Positions 9,403 to 18,739 of a DNA stretch of 64,000 nucleotides are shown piece after piece. The notes beneath the pieces are model-generated. The model was not told where the DNA came from. It did not search any database and saw only the letters and a list, made by a program, of their open reading frames with translations. How positions within the stretch are numbered: position 1 is the first letter of the stretch; each line of letters begins with the position of its first letter. The position numbers were made by a program, and so were the translations under genes. This DNA comes from Cyanidium caldarium (Eukaryota; Rhodophyta; Bangiophyceae; Cyanidiales; Cyanidiaceae). The stretch is from NCBI GenBank assembly GCA_026184775.1, contig JANCYW010000010.1, positions 186,001-250,000 of the forward strand, read 5' to 3'.

Positions 9403-11604
9403 TTCGTGCTGGCTCGTGCTGGCCTCCTCCAGTTTGACGCCGAATTCGTGTGCCTCTTGGAGCACGCGTTGGCGCATGGTGCGCAGGCGCGTCTCTCGCC
9501 ACTGTGCCGCGGCGCGCTGTGACTCCTGCGCTGCCTGTTCGCGGCTGGCGCGCAGCTGTCCCTCCAGCACGCCGACGCGCTCAAACAGCTCGCCGGTGAT
9601 GTTCTCCTTGGATTCGAGCGAGTGACGAATCTCTCGCAGGGCCTCCTCGCGCAGTTTCAGCTCGCGCCGCAGTCGCTCCAGTTTGTCTTTCAGTTCGGAT
9701 TCGCGCGATGCGGCCACGTCCCAGGCGCGCTGCGCCTGCGACAGATCCTGCTCGAGCTGCGTCCGTCCTTGCCGCGCTTGCTGCAGCTCCTGCTCGGCGG
9801 TGCGGGCGCGCTGCTGCGCATTGGCGGCGTTGGCCTGCAGCTGGCCGTGCGCGCGCTCCAGTTGCGCGAATCGTTCGCGCAGGCCGCTCACCTCCATGGC
9901 GGCACGCTGACGGGTGTGGCGCAGCGCGGCCTGCCACGGCGCGTGCAACTGGCCCAGCCGGGTGTGTGCGTGCTCCAGCCGCCGCTCCAACTGCGTCACC
10001 GCCTGGCGATGCTGCTGTTCCAGTTGCTGATATTGGGTGTGTAAATGGGTGGATAGGTGATGCAAGGCGTGCCGGGTCTGCTGACAGCGCGCCTGCCACT
10101 GCTGCAGCTGCGCGGCCGCCTGTTGCCGGCTCTGCTGTAGCTGCGTACGCGTCGCTTCGTGTTGCTGCTCGGCGGCTGCAGCGCGCCGCCGCCACTCCTG
10201 TTCCTGTGCCTGGGTCTCCTCCAGTCGGTGCTGTGCCTCGCTCAGGAGGCGCTCCCAGTGGCGCGCGTCCGGCAGGGTCTGCTGCAGTTGCTGATATTCT
10301 TGTTGGGCGGCCGTCGCTGCCTCCTTCCAGTGCTGCTGCTGCTGCTGCTCGCTCTCCCGGCGCTGCTGTTCCGTGGCTGCCAACTGGCGCTCCAGCTCTG
10401 CACATTGTCGTTGTGCCGCCGTCGCCACCTCCTTCCAGTGTTGCCACTGGCGTTCGTTCTTCGCGCACTGCGCTTCGCTCGCCGCCACTTGCCGCTCCAG
10501 CTGCTGCAGCTCCCGCAGCGCCTCGTGCAGCTCATCCCGTTCCCGCGCAGCGCTCTCGGCGGCCCGCCGCCACTCGGCCTCTTCCGCTCTGCTGCTCTCC
10601 AGCTGTCCCTCCAGCTGCGCCACCAGCTCCTCCAGACGTTGCGCCCGCTCTGCTGCCTCACTCGCAACATCTTGGCGCTCGCCCGCCTCCTGCGCCGCTC
10701 GCTTCCACTCCAGCTGCTGGCTCTTACTGCGCTCCAGTTTGAGCTCCATCTCTGCAACCAGCTGCTGGAAACGAGATACCTCCTGCTGCAGCACGTCGAA
10801 GCGTTGTTGATTCTCGCGGGCTGCCCGCCGCAGCTCTTCGTGGGTGAGCGTGAGCGAGTGCTCCCGCTGCCGAGCCGCCTCGCTCACTTGCGTCAGCTCC
10901 TGCTGCAGCTGTTGCTGCACCTGCCGCGCTTCCATCTCGCGTGCTTCGGTCTCGCGGCACTGCTGATCGAGGCGGGCGAGCGCGCTCCGCAATTGTTGCG
11001 CATTGGCGGGCGACGTCGCCGGCTCGCCCGCCACAGATGCGTCGGCTGTCGATGCCCCTGTCGCGGTGGTCGACGATGCACGCAGCGATTCCAACTCCTC
11101 CTGCAGGGCGCGCTTCTCTGCAACGAATGCCTGCAGCCGCTGCTCGCTCACCGTCTGCACATACGCCACCGCCTGCATCAGCGGCCTGGAAGGTATCGCT
11201 GCCGCCAACAGTCCCGGCGCCTCTTCGTGTACAGCGCCCGCCGCTTGTCCGTCGGCCTCGCCATTCGCCCTATCGGCAGGTACACTACTGGCCAGTTCCG
11301 CGCGAGCGTACGCCGCATACGCTTCCAGCGCATCGTAGGAGCTGGTGTCGGACGCGGACTTGGCGGCCGGATGGTACACCATGGATAGGAGTGCTGCTTC
11401 GTGCGCACCGGCCGCCAGACTCGCCGCGAGCTTGGCGGCCGTGCTGGAACTTGGACGGATACACCACTGCTCGCCCCGTTCGTGCACCGAGAGAAGCATA
11501 ATATAGCACAGCGAGACACTCCGTGGTCGATAAAAGTCCGTCTCCTCGTCTAACACCGCGTGAAGCAATGGCCGCAACAAGTCCACCTTGAGCAGCAGAT
11601 ACAT
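9304..11604 (-). CDS. Long coiled-coil protein, function unknown
   Basis: A 766-residue protein. The ATG at 11604 opens MYLLLKVDLLRPLLHAVLDE; the frame extends upstream only from a TTG. The first 200 residues are globular-looking, with hydrophobic blocks such as RSVSLCYIMLLSVHERGEQW. From about residue 200 to the end it is almost continuous coiled coil, extremely rich in Gln, Glu, Ala and Arg, with many QQ and ELQQ heptads, ending in a Ser/Thr-rich tail. It could be a golgin, centrosome-like or cytoskeletal tether; nothing distinguishes these. It ends 99 bp inside the convergent ARM-like gene. Confidence 0.72.
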   Translation of the reverse strand: MYLLLKVDLLRPLLHAVLDEETDFYRPRSVSLCYIMLLSVHERGEQWCIRPSSSTAAKLAASLAAGAHEAALLSMVYHPAAKSASDTSSYDALEAYAAYARAELASSVPADRANGEADGQAAGAVHEEAPGLLAAAIPSRPLMQAVAYVQTVSEQRLQAFVAEKRALQEELESLRASSTTATGASTADASVAGEPATSPANAQQLRSALARLDQQCRETEAREMEARQVQQQLQQELTQVSEAARQREHSLTLTHEELRRAARENQQRFDVLQQEVSRFQQLVAEMELKLERSKSQQLEWKRAAQEAGERQDVASEAAERAQRLEELVAQLEGQLESSRAEEAEWRRAAESAARERDELHEALRELQQLERQVAASEAQCAKNERQWQHWKEVATAAQRQCAELERQLAATEQQRRESEQQQQQHWKEAATAAQQEYQQLQQTLPDARHWERLLSEAQHRLEETQAQEQEWRRRAAAAEQQHEATRTQLQQSRQQAAAQLQQWQARCQQTRHALHHLSTHLHTQYQQLEQQHRQAVTQLERRLEHAHTRLGQLHAPWQAALRHTRQRAAMEVSGLRERFAQLERAHGQLQANAANAQQRARTAEQELQQARQGRTQLEQDLSQAQRAWDVAASRESELKDKLERLRRELKLREEALREIRHSLESKENITGELFERVGVLEGQLRASREQAAQESQRAAAQWRETRLRTMRQRVLQEAHEFGVKLEEASTSQHELRAGIEARSGTATATSTMSASATTRSFHSPTR

Positions 11605-11810
11605 GCACCCACCAGCCCGCGTCTGTGGGCGGCGCCAATAAATAGAGAGCACGGATGAGGCGGGAGGCCGCGGCAACCACTCGGAACGATCAGGGAGGGC
11701 AGGAGCGCCGTGTCGACTTGTCGCTCCCCGGTTTTCAAACGTCCAGCGGACCGCGCGCCTGGCGATTCAAACGATCGGGCCGAGCCGCCGGTCCGATAGC
11801 CGGGCCGGCT

Positions 11811-11840
11811 TGCGAGCGCTTGCGAGCGCTTGCGAGCGCG
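11811..11840. repeat. Three tandem 10-bp units, tgcgagcgct
   Basis: Three back-to-back copies of tgcgagcgct (the last ends in g) lie in the gap between two minus-strand genes, about 207 bp upstream of the coiled-coil gene start. Each junction contains gcgcttgcgagc, a 12-mer that also occurs in the loop-proximal part of the inverted repeat at 49.27 kb. The rest of the gap 11605-11952 includes an A/T-rich aataaatagag stretch near 11638, a plausible core promoter for the coiled-coil gene. Confidence 0.7.
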
Positions 11841-11952
11841 GGACGCGCTGCGAGTGGGTGGCGCGTTAAGGAGTGCGAGGATGTTGTCACGGATTCGGGA
11901 ACATTTTATCGATCGATGAGGCTCTCTCCTTCTGTGACGCGTTGGGTGTACC

Positions 11953-13014
11953 TCACAGGGGCTCGGCAGGGGTCAATGCGGTGAGGGATCCGCCCAGCGA
12001 GTCGGGCGTGGACTCGCCGATGGTGCTGAGCAGGCACGGCCAGGGGCTCGACGATGTTGCCGTCGACGGCGTTTGGTACGGCTGCAGCTGCTCGCCGCGC
12101 TGGCGATACCACAGTAGCGCCCGCACATAGTCGGTTACGGTGGACTGCGGAGTGGCGTGGCGTTGGGCAGACGGCCGCAAGTCGACGCCGCAGCACTGCG
12201 TCTCCAGCTCACATGCGGGCGTCTGCGGAGATAGGGCCAGTTCCGCCTCGACCGGGTCGCTGGTGTACTTGGCGAACGCCTGACGGCACTCCCAGCCTGG
12301 TGCCAGTCCGAAGGGATCGATGTCACCGGGAGACGCGGAGATGTCGGCGACCGTCGCTTCGGTGAGCAACGTTTCGGCGCAAGTTTCTGGCGACGGTCCG
12401 GCGTGCTCGCCGAGAGACACGACGCCATTCACGATACGGATGAGCGCGCTGGTGTATAACACCTGACGCAAGGCATCGCACTGGCGATGGCGGTGTGCGT
12501 CTTGTTGCCCTGGCGGACCGTCTGCCATCGGCGGCATATCGGAGAGACATTCGTCCGCCAGAGCTGGCAGCGACATCGACATCTCGTTGGAGGCGCTGTG
12601 ACGGTAGAGCATGCGCCGCAATGCTGCCGACGCCTGCTCCCGCAACTGCTGCATGCAGCAGGGATGTTGTGGCGAGTGCAACCGGAGCTGTTGACTGTCA
12701 CCAGCACACTGGCTATCGCGCCGCGCGTTCAGCCGCTGGGCAGTGTATGCGCCCTGCTGCGTGTCTACCGCCCTGCGCGTGTGGGATATCTGTGTGCTGT
12801 CGGGTGAGTGGATGTTGCCGGCCTCACGTGCTCGTTGTGGTTGGCGCTTTCGCTGCCGCGTGCCTACGGACGACCGCGCCTTTCGAACTGTCGCGCTCTC
12901 CCCCTCCCTCTGCTTTTCCACTGTGCAAGTGCGCCTCCCGGCACCTTTGCGCTGCTGTTTCGCCCGAATGTCGACAGCGTCCAACTCCTGCCTGATGCCT
13001 CCCGACCGCGACAT
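11953..13014 (-). CDS. Unrecognised protein with a faint Las1-like segment
   Basis: A 353-residue frame starting at the ATG at 13014 (MSRSGGIRQELDAVD). The first 110 residues are Arg/Gln/Ser-rich and low complexity. The central part, CDALRQVLYTSALIRIVNGV, resembles the conserved ALxRFVNGxVD core of Las1, the HEPN endonuclease that cuts ITS2 in pre-rRNA. A later QRHATPQ lies where Las1 has its RHxxxH catalytic motif, but does not match it exactly. This is weak, and the frame could also contain unrecognised introns. It is supported as a gene by its length and by the divergent spacing of 230 bp from the EngB gene. Function is left open. Confidence 0.45.
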   Translation of the reverse strand: MSRSGGIRQELDAVDIRAKQQRKGAGRRTCTVEKQREGESATVRKARSSVGTRQRKRQPQRAREAGNIHSPDSTQISHTRRAVDTQQGAYTAQRLNARRDSQCAGDSQQLRLHSPQHPCCMQQLREQASAALRRMLYRHSASNEMSMSLPALADECLSDMPPMADGPPGQQDAHRHRQCDALRQVLYTSALIRIVNGVVSLGEHAGPSPETCAETLLTEATVADISASPGDIDPFGLAPGWECRQAFAKYTSDPVEAELALSPQTPACELETQCCGVDLRPSAQRHATPQSTVTDYVRALLWYRQRGEQLQPYQTPSTATSSSPWPCLLSTIGESTPDSLGGSLTALTPAEPL

Positions 13015-13244
13015 GGGAATCACGACTCCAAACCACAGCTCACTTGCCCGGTATCTCCTCGGCAGGCCCTCAGCGTTGCACCCGCATATGTGCCCTACCA
13101 CATGACGTGCGCTCCACTTTTTCTCGCGCACGCATCGCGACCGCGGCGGGCGATTTGCCGATCGCGGCGGCGGGACATCGAGCGCTCAGCTCGCTCGGTT
13201 TCGGTTTTGTCACCGTTCCCACGCTGTCTGGTGCGCCCTAGCTC

Positions 13245-14783
13245 ATGGCGTTTGTGCGGTCGTTGGGAGGCGGACTGTGGCGCAGCACCAGCCGACAATG
13301 TCGTTGGCGACGGCAGCGGTTGGCGCCGCTATCAAGGCCGCCTGGTGCTGGCGTCTGCTCGGTGCGCCTGCTGGAGACGGCCAGCGCGTCGGATGTGGCC
13401 ACTCGAGTGCGCGAGCTGCAGAGAACGGGAGCGGTGCGCAAACTGGCGCAGCTGTGTTTGCCGCCAGAGGTTGCCGAGGGCGAAGCGGTGTCGTCGGCAG
13501 TGGCGGCTACAGCAGAAGACGCCGGCACTTTTGCGCAAGTGTTGCGGGCGCTGATACGCCTCAACTCGGCGCGGTGGGCGCGCGCGGTCATGGAGCACCG
13601 GTTCCGACTGGGGACGGAAATGCCCCGTGCGGACACTGATCCGGCGGCGGCCGCGCTGGTGTCTTCATATGTGGCGTTGCTGGCGCGCGCCGGCGACGTG
13701 GAAGCGCTGCGCGCCTCGCGCGCAGCGTTCGAGGCCGGCCTGTACGGCGAGCCGACCCGCACGCTCTTGGTCGGCGAGCGGGTGTACCACCGGTGTGCGC
13801 AGGCGGAGTTGGTGAAGGAAAATGCGGCCGCGGCGGTGGATTGTATACGGGCGCTCGGCCGACTGGCGCAGCGAGTGAGCGACGCAACAGAAGGAGAGGC
13901 TGAAGCGGAATCGCCGCCACGGACAGATACCGATGAAGGTGACCAGGCTGCTCAGCTGGCGGCGAGTCGACTGGATTTGTATGAGGCGACGCTGCGCGCT
14001 TTCGGCAAGAAGCGGTATCTGCGCGGCGTGTTCACCACCATCGAGACGATGCACGCCGCGGGCCTGGAGCCGAATGCGGCCATATTCGAGGCGCTGGCCA
14101 CGTCGGCGGTGCGAGAAGTGGATTTTGTCAAGGGCGCAGTGTCGATGGCGACGCTGCCGCCGCCGCAACACCCGGAGGTGGCGTTTGCCGGCCGCTCCAA
14201 CGTGGGCAAGAGCTCGCTGGTGAACATGCTGGTGGGTCGGCGCGCGCTGGCCAAGATCAGCAAGACGCCTGGCAAGACGCAACAGTTTAACTATTTTGTG
14301 GCCAACGCGCGCGACCGACACAACGCCTTTTACCTGGTGGATTTGCCCGGCGTGGGGTATGCGCGCGTCTCCAAACAGCAACGCGGGGAATGGGAGCGGT
14401 TTTTCGTGGATTACGTGGCGCAGCGACAGACGCTGCGACTGCTGTTTCACCTGATCGACTCGCGTGTGGGGGTGCTGGACGAAGACCGCCGTCTCATGCA
14501 CATTCTGGCGGAGCTGTTTCTGAGCACGAACGGCCGCTGGAACATCGCAGCGGACGCGGACGCCGCTAGCGGACCCGAGTTGCAGTACGTGGTGGTGCTC
14601 ACCAAGGCCGACAAGACCAGCGGCATCTCGCCTCGGGTGCAGGAGAGCCTGGAGGCGGCGCTGGAGGAGAGTCGGCTGCTGCAATGGCGCGACGTGCCTA
14701 TCGCGATCACGTCGGCCACCACCAAACGCGGTCGCGACGCTATGTGGCGCTTCATGCGTCGCGTGAATCCGCACTGGAGGTGA
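13245..14783 (+). CDS. EngB/YsxC-type ribosome-biogenesis GTPase with N-terminal PPR-like region
   Basis: A 512-residue protein joining two parts. Residues about 300-512 are a full EngB (TrmE-Era-EngA-EngB-Septin class) GTPase: G1 GRSNVGKSS, G2 TPGKTQ, G3 DLPGVGYA, G4 TKAD and a late SATTKRG. EngB GTPases assemble the large ribosomal subunit in bacteria and organelles. Residues about 80-290 are helical; one stretch, LYEATLRAFGKKRYLRGVFT with ETMHAAGLEPNAAIFEAL, fits the 35-residue pentatricopeptide pattern, and weaker repeats precede it. The Arg-rich first 40 residues look like a mitochondrial or plastid leader. A combined RNA-binding and ribosome-assembly role in an organelle is inferred. 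Confidence 0.88.
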   Translation: MAFVRSLGGGLWRSTSRQCRWRRQRLAPLSRPPGAGVCSVRLLETASASDVATRVRELQRTGAVRKLAQLCLPPEVAEGEAVSSAVAATAEDAGTFAQVLRALIRLNSARWARAVMEHRFRLGTEMPRADTDPAAAALVSSYVALLARAGDVEALRASRAAFEAGLYGEPTRTLLVGERVYHRCAQAELVKENAAAAVDCIRALGRLAQRVSDATEGEAEAESPPRTDTDEGDQAAQLAASRLDLYEATLRAFGKKRYLRGVFTTIETMHAAGLEPNAAIFEALATSAVREVDFVKGAVSMATLPPPQHPEVAFAGRSNVGKSSLVNMLVGRRALAKISKTPGKTQQFNYFVANARDRHNAFYLVDLPGVGYARVSKQQRGEWERFFVDYVAQRQTLRLLFHLIDSRVGVLDEDRRLMHILAELFLSTNGRWNIAADADAASGPELQYVVVLTKADKTSGISPRVQESLEAALEESRLLQWRDVPIAITSATTKRGRDAMWRFMRRVNPHWR

Positions 14784-15280
14784 GGCGGAAGTAAACAGGG
14801 AATATCTGAAGAGGGTGCAGAGGAGGATGTTTAATCGGCTGCTGAGGAGCGTCTGGAGTCTTGTTCGACCTGGAACCCTCGCTCGTCTCCGGGTTCGTTC
14901 AGCGGATGATCCCATCGAGCCGTTGGCAAGGGCTCTGCGCGCGACGATCGATGCCGTCCGATGGACCGCAGGCGGCGGCGGCGGACGGGCCGGTGCGGCG
15001 TTCTTGCGGCAGGCGGCGCACGCAACCGGGGGCCATGAAACCTCGGAGTGGGATTGGAGGTGGACGGACTCGTGAGGGTATGACGTTTGTTTGTTATGGC
15101 GTGCCAAGGCGCTGGGGCGTAAGGCGATCGGACCGAGAAGGCGATGAGAACCGACCCCGGACGGCGTTGCTCCGGCGCCCCCGCCGGGGCGCTCCATCGA
15201 ACCTCTACCACGGCCAGCGCCAATGCCGCATCGATCACCCCGCCCGACACCATACGGGCTCCCTGTGGCGATCCTGGAGA
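14784..15280. other. Gap between EngB and ABHD13-like genes
   Basis: About 500 bp. The ABHD13-like frame remains open backward through this interval to 14861 and contains further in-frame ATGs, for example near 14906, so the downstream protein could begin earlier. The upstream translation is Arg/Gly-rich without any family similarity, so the interval is treated as promoter and leader. No RNA gene was seen. Confidence 0.4.
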
Positions 15281-16666
15281 ATGCAGGCGGAAGACAACAG
15301 ATCCGGCGGTGGCGCGTCGGCCGAATCGGATGCTGCCCGCGCCCGCCAGGAGCAGGAGGTGCTGCGCATGGCGGTGACCGAGGGCGCGGTGGACACGCGG
15401 CAACCGTCGCGGGTGACCGTGACCAAGCGTCGCCGACGGCGTTCGGAGTCGGGCGGCTTCAAATCCACCGACCGATTGCTGGTGGGCGGGGCGCTGGCCA
15501 CCGGACTGGCGCTGGCGCTGAGCGTGTCGGTGGCGTTGTGCCGGCCGCGGTCGCTGTCGCCGCGAGACGCGCGACGACTGACGGCAGGCCAGCCCACGCC
15601 CGCCGCCGTGGTCATCGACCGAGCGGCGCCCGAGGCGGGCCGGGACAACGCCGACGGCAGCAGCCGCCACCCGCTTAGCGTCCGTTCGCGGGTGAGTATC
15701 ACGGCGCTGGCGGCCATGGTGGGCATCGCGCTACCGATGGGGTTCTTGCTCAGCATTCAAGATCGCCTGGTGTACAAGCCGACGCGCAACATCCGCGGGA
15801 AACCGGATGTGTACGGCATGAGCACTTTTGAGGATGTGGCGTTCTGCACGGTGGACGGACACGAGATCCATGGGTGGTTCATCCGACGGCCGTACGCCGA
15901 GTACGCCCGCCTGCCCACCTTTATCTACTTTCATGGCACCGACCTGAACTGCAGTTATCGATTGCCCAAGGCGTTTGGCCTGTACAGCGCCGTGGGCGCC
16001 AACGTGTTCTTGTGGTCGTACCGCGGTTACGGCCTCAGCGAGGGCTTTCCCAGCGAGCGGGGACTGCAGCGCGACTCTGCCGCCATGCTGGAGTATTTAC
16101 GCAACCGCCCAGACGTGAACCTGGAGCAGCTGTGGGTTTATGGCGAGTCGCTCGGAGGCGCGGTGGCGGTCGATTTCGTGTACCGCAATCAGGACGCCAT
16201 CCGCGGCCTCATCTTGGAGAACACCTTCACAGCGCTGATCGATATGATCGATCTGGTGCACCCGTACCTGCGCCTGTTCAAAGTGCTGATCTCGCGCAAC
16301 AAGTGGATCACCCGGGACAAGATGCCGCACCTCAAGGTGCCGGTCCTGTTTCTGAGCGGGCAGCGCGACGGCTTTGTGCCGCCGCGTATGATGGAGCAGC
16401 TGCATGCGCTGGCGACGGAGGCATCGCGGAGGCGGTTGATCAAGTTTGGGCAGGGCACGCACAACAAGACGTGGATGATGCCGGGGTATTATCGCGCCAT
16501 CCGGGAGTTTGTCGTAGAGGTGAACGGGTACGATCACGAGGAGGTGGTGTTGGGGAAGGTAGAGCGGGAGAACGGGTGGGCGAGTGACGGTGATGGGGAG
16601 GAGGTTACGGATTGGGATGGGGGAGCGGCAAGTGCCGACGGTTCATCGTCGACCGGCACGACGTAA
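15281..16666 (+). CDS. ABHD13/Bem46-type alpha/beta hydrolase, membrane anchored
   Basis: A serine hydrolase of about 461 residues from the ATG at 15281 (MQAEDNRSGGGASAESD). Two hydrophobic segments near residues 65-90 and 140-165 (LLVGGALATGLALALSV and LAAMVGIALPMGFLL) anchor it. The catalytic domain has the oxyanion HGTD, then SYRGYGLSEGFPSERGL, the nucleophile elbow GESLGG, the acid in LSGQRDGFVPP and the histidine in GTHNKTW. This is the pattern of the Bem46/ABHD13 group, whose known members act on lipids or protein acyl groups at membranes; the substrate is unknown. The C-terminal 50 residues are acidic and Gly/Ser-rich. Confidence 0.85.
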   Translation: MQAEDNRSGGGASAESDAARARQEQEVLRMAVTEGAVDTRQPSRVTVTKRRRRRSESGGFKSTDRLLVGGALATGLALALSVSVALCRPRSLSPRDARRLTAGQPTPAAVVIDRAAPEAGRDNADGSSRHPLSVRSRVSITALAAMVGIALPMGFLLSIQDRLVYKPTRNIRGKPDVYGMSTFEDVAFCTVDGHEIHGWFIRRPYAEYARLPTFIYFHGTDLNCSYRLPKAFGLYSAVGANVFLWSYRGYGLSEGFPSERGLQRDSAAMLEYLRNRPDVNLEQLWVYGESLGGAVAVDFVYRNQDAIRGLILENTFTALIDMIDLVHPYLRLFKVLISRNKWITRDKMPHLKVPVLFLSGQRDGFVPPRMMEQLHALATEASRRRLIKFGQGTHNKTWMMPGYYRAIREFVVEVNGYDHEEVVLGKVERENGWASDGDGEEVTDWDGGAASADGSSSTGTT

Positions 16667-16745
16667 ACCGATGGGCGACGCGAGGCGGTGTGCCTGTCGA
16701 CGATTTGAGGGATAGAATTCGCAAGGGTGCCTCCTCTCTTCTCCA

Positions 16746-18431
16746 CTAATGCGCTGCCATGCCGGCAGCCGCCTTGAACGCCTCATCCATGACTTCCGAG
16801 AGTGTCGGATGCGTGTGCACGGCAAACGCCAGCTGGTGCACCGGGATGCCGGCACTCATGGCGTTGGCGGCCTCATGGATCAAGTCGGCGGCGTGCAGTC
16901 CGACGATGTGAACACCCAACAATTGCCCGCTATCCTTCCGATACAACACCTTTGCGATTCCCTCGGCCTCGTTCTCCGCCAACGCCTTGCTGTTGGCCCG
17001 GAAGTGTCCGACGGCCTTGCCCAGCTCGAAGCCGTCGGCTTTGGCGCGCTCCTGCGCCTGCTGCTCGGTGTCGCCGACCATGCTGATTTCCGGGTGGGTG
17101 AAGCAGGCCGCGGGTATGGCCTGGTGGTTCAGGCGGTACTCGGAGTTGCCGGACAGGTGTTCGACCACGCTGACGCCTTGCGCCGACGCCGCATGCGCCA
17201 GCATCATCTTCCCGTTGGCGTCGCCGATGCACCACAGATGTTCGATCGGCTGGCCGCTCTTGTGCAGCACGCGCATGTGCTCGTCGGTGGGCACAAAGCC
17301 GCCGCGCAGCAACTCCACGCCCATCGCCTCGATCGCCAGTCCCTCGGTGTACGGTCGGCGACCGGTGGCGATCAGCGCCGCATCCACCTCCAGCGTGTCC
17401 ACCAGCTGTTTCGATTCGGCATGCACCACCTCGATGCGCACCGGCGCCTTGCCGGCCACGCCGGGCACGATCTTGGACGCAAACACGCCAGTGTGATAGT
17501 CGATGGAGCGCGGCGCGATGAGCAGCCGCTCGGCGATGCGGGCGATCTCCGCGTCGAGCGCCGGCATCAGCCTCGGCGCCGCCTCGATGAAGGTGACCTG
17601 CGAACCGAGCGCCGTGTACACGTCGCTAAACTCCAGCCCGATGTAGCCGCTGCCCACGATGGCTACCCAGTCGGGTACCCAATCCAGCCGGAGCGCCTCG
17701 TCCGAAGTGAACACCGTCTCGCCGTCCGTCCGGATGCCCGGCGGTATGGACGGCACGCTTCCGGTGGCGAGGATAACGTCGCGAGCGGTGATCTCAGTGG
17801 CACCGCTGGCGGTGCGCCCGTCCACCAGTTGCACCGCTCGGGGCGACAGCAGGCGACCGCGTGCCTCGATCACATCCACGCCGAGCGCCTTGAGCGAGTT
17901 GACCAAATTGCCGCGCACCCGCGATGCCAGTCCGTTAGCGTGATTGCTGACCGCTTGACGGTCGTAGTGCACGCGGCCGTCGATGGATATGCCCATGGCG
18001 CGCATACGGTCGGCGGCACGGAGGTCGCGCACCCGCCCCGCAGCCGCCAACAGCGCTTTCGAAGGCACGCAGCCGCGGTTGACACAAGTGCCGCCGGGAT
18101 CCTTGCCAGTGAGCACCGCAGTTTTCAGCCCCTTGTTGTGAGCATGCAACGCCGCGCCATGCCCGCCCACCCCTGCACCTATGATGACCAGATCGTAGTC
18201 AAATTCGGCGGCCATGCGCATCGACGAGGAGACCGATCTGGAGAGGGTTCGGGAACGGGGTCGGCGATGAAAACGTGCACTGGCGAAAGTGAGGGGAGGT
18301 GCCCAACCACTGTGGCGCTGCCCCGAACAGCGTCGGCCTGTCTCCGAGACTGGCCAGCACTGTGCCCGATTCGCCCTCCACCGTCCAGTGGCAGCGGAAG
18401 CGCCCCATCCGAAGACAAACGCCCCAGACAT
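16746..18431 (-). CDS. LPD1: Plastid-type dihydrolipoamide dehydrogenase (E3)
   Basis: FAD flavoenzyme of 561 residues that reoxidises lipoamide in the plastid pyruvate dehydrogenase complex. A leader of about 70 residues ([20 protein letters not shown]...) precedes [20 protein letters not shown], the FAD-binding dinucleotide fold. The redox disulfide is [13 protein letters not shown]. The NAD fold shows [17 protein letters not shown], and the C-terminal His-Glu pair appears in [14 protein letters not shown]. The sequence [14 protein letters not shown] and the [15 protein letters not shown] block match plant plastid LPD and cyanobacterial Lpd rather than mitochondrial E3, which supports plastid location. 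It is divergent from the CAP-D3 gene across about 300 bp. Confidence 0.95.
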   Translation of the reverse strand: MSGAFVFGWGASAATGRWRANRAQCWPVSETGRRCSGQRHSGWAPPLTFASARFHRRPRSRTLSRSVSSSMRMAAEFDYDLVIIGAGVGGHGAALHAHNKGLKTAVLTGKDPGGTCVNRGCVPSKALLAAAGRVRDLRAADRMRAMGISIDGRVHYDRQAVSNHANGLASRVRGNLVNSLKALGVDVIEARGRLLSPRAVQLVDGRTASGATEITARDVILATGSVPSIPPGIRTDGETVFTSDEALRLDWVPDWVAIVGSGYIGLEFSDVYTALGSQVTFIEAAPRLMPALDAEIARIAERLLIAPRSIDYHTGVFASKIVPGVAGKAPVRIEVVHAESKQLVDTLEVDAALIATGRRPYTEGLAIEAMGVELLRGGFVPTDEHMRVLHKSGQPIEHLWCIGDANGKMMLAHAASAQGVSVVEHLSGNSEYRLNHQAIPAACFTHPEISMVGDTEQQAQERAKADGFELGKAVGHFRANSKALAENEAEGIAKVLYRKDSGQLLGVHIVGLHAADLIHEAANAMSAGIPVHQLAFAVHTHPTLSEVMDEAFKAAAGMAAH

Positions 18432-18739
18432 GATCCTAGAAGAGGGCGTGCACGATCACACCAATAGCGGGAGTACCGCGTATGATTTTTTTCCTACGGA
18501 CGATCAGGTGACAAGAGACTGCAAGGACACCAATGTACCGTCGACACGGTCGCGCATCCTTGCCGCGTCTCACCGGAGCGCCCCGAGAGACGCGCGTCGA
18601 TGATCGGTGCATCATTGGCGTGACAAATCCATCGCGGCGCGTTACCTTTTCGGCGAGTGGGCGTTTGAATTGCCGGTCTGGAGTCGGGTCGCTCCACTGG
18701 ACCAACGTATCGGCGCGAGCACCGCTCCACGTCCTCGGC
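18432..18739. other. Divergent promoter region, LPD and CAP-D3
   Basis: About 308 bp between two divergently read genes. The CAP-D3 frame is open backward to 18533, so part of this could encode an N-terminal extension. A short A/T-rich patch, gattttttttcc-like, lies near 18484. No RNA gene or repeat is evident. Confidence 0.4.

Noticed and set aside
13665-15197. A 510-codon minus-strand frame over the EngB gene
   Set aside because: It mirrors the EngB frame, has His/Arg/Gln-rich translation, and lacks a supported start or motif.
16749-18467. A 572-codon plus-strand frame opposite the LPD gene
   Set aside because: It is antisense to a clear flavoenzyme, with low-complexity His/Arg/Gln composition and no family similarity.
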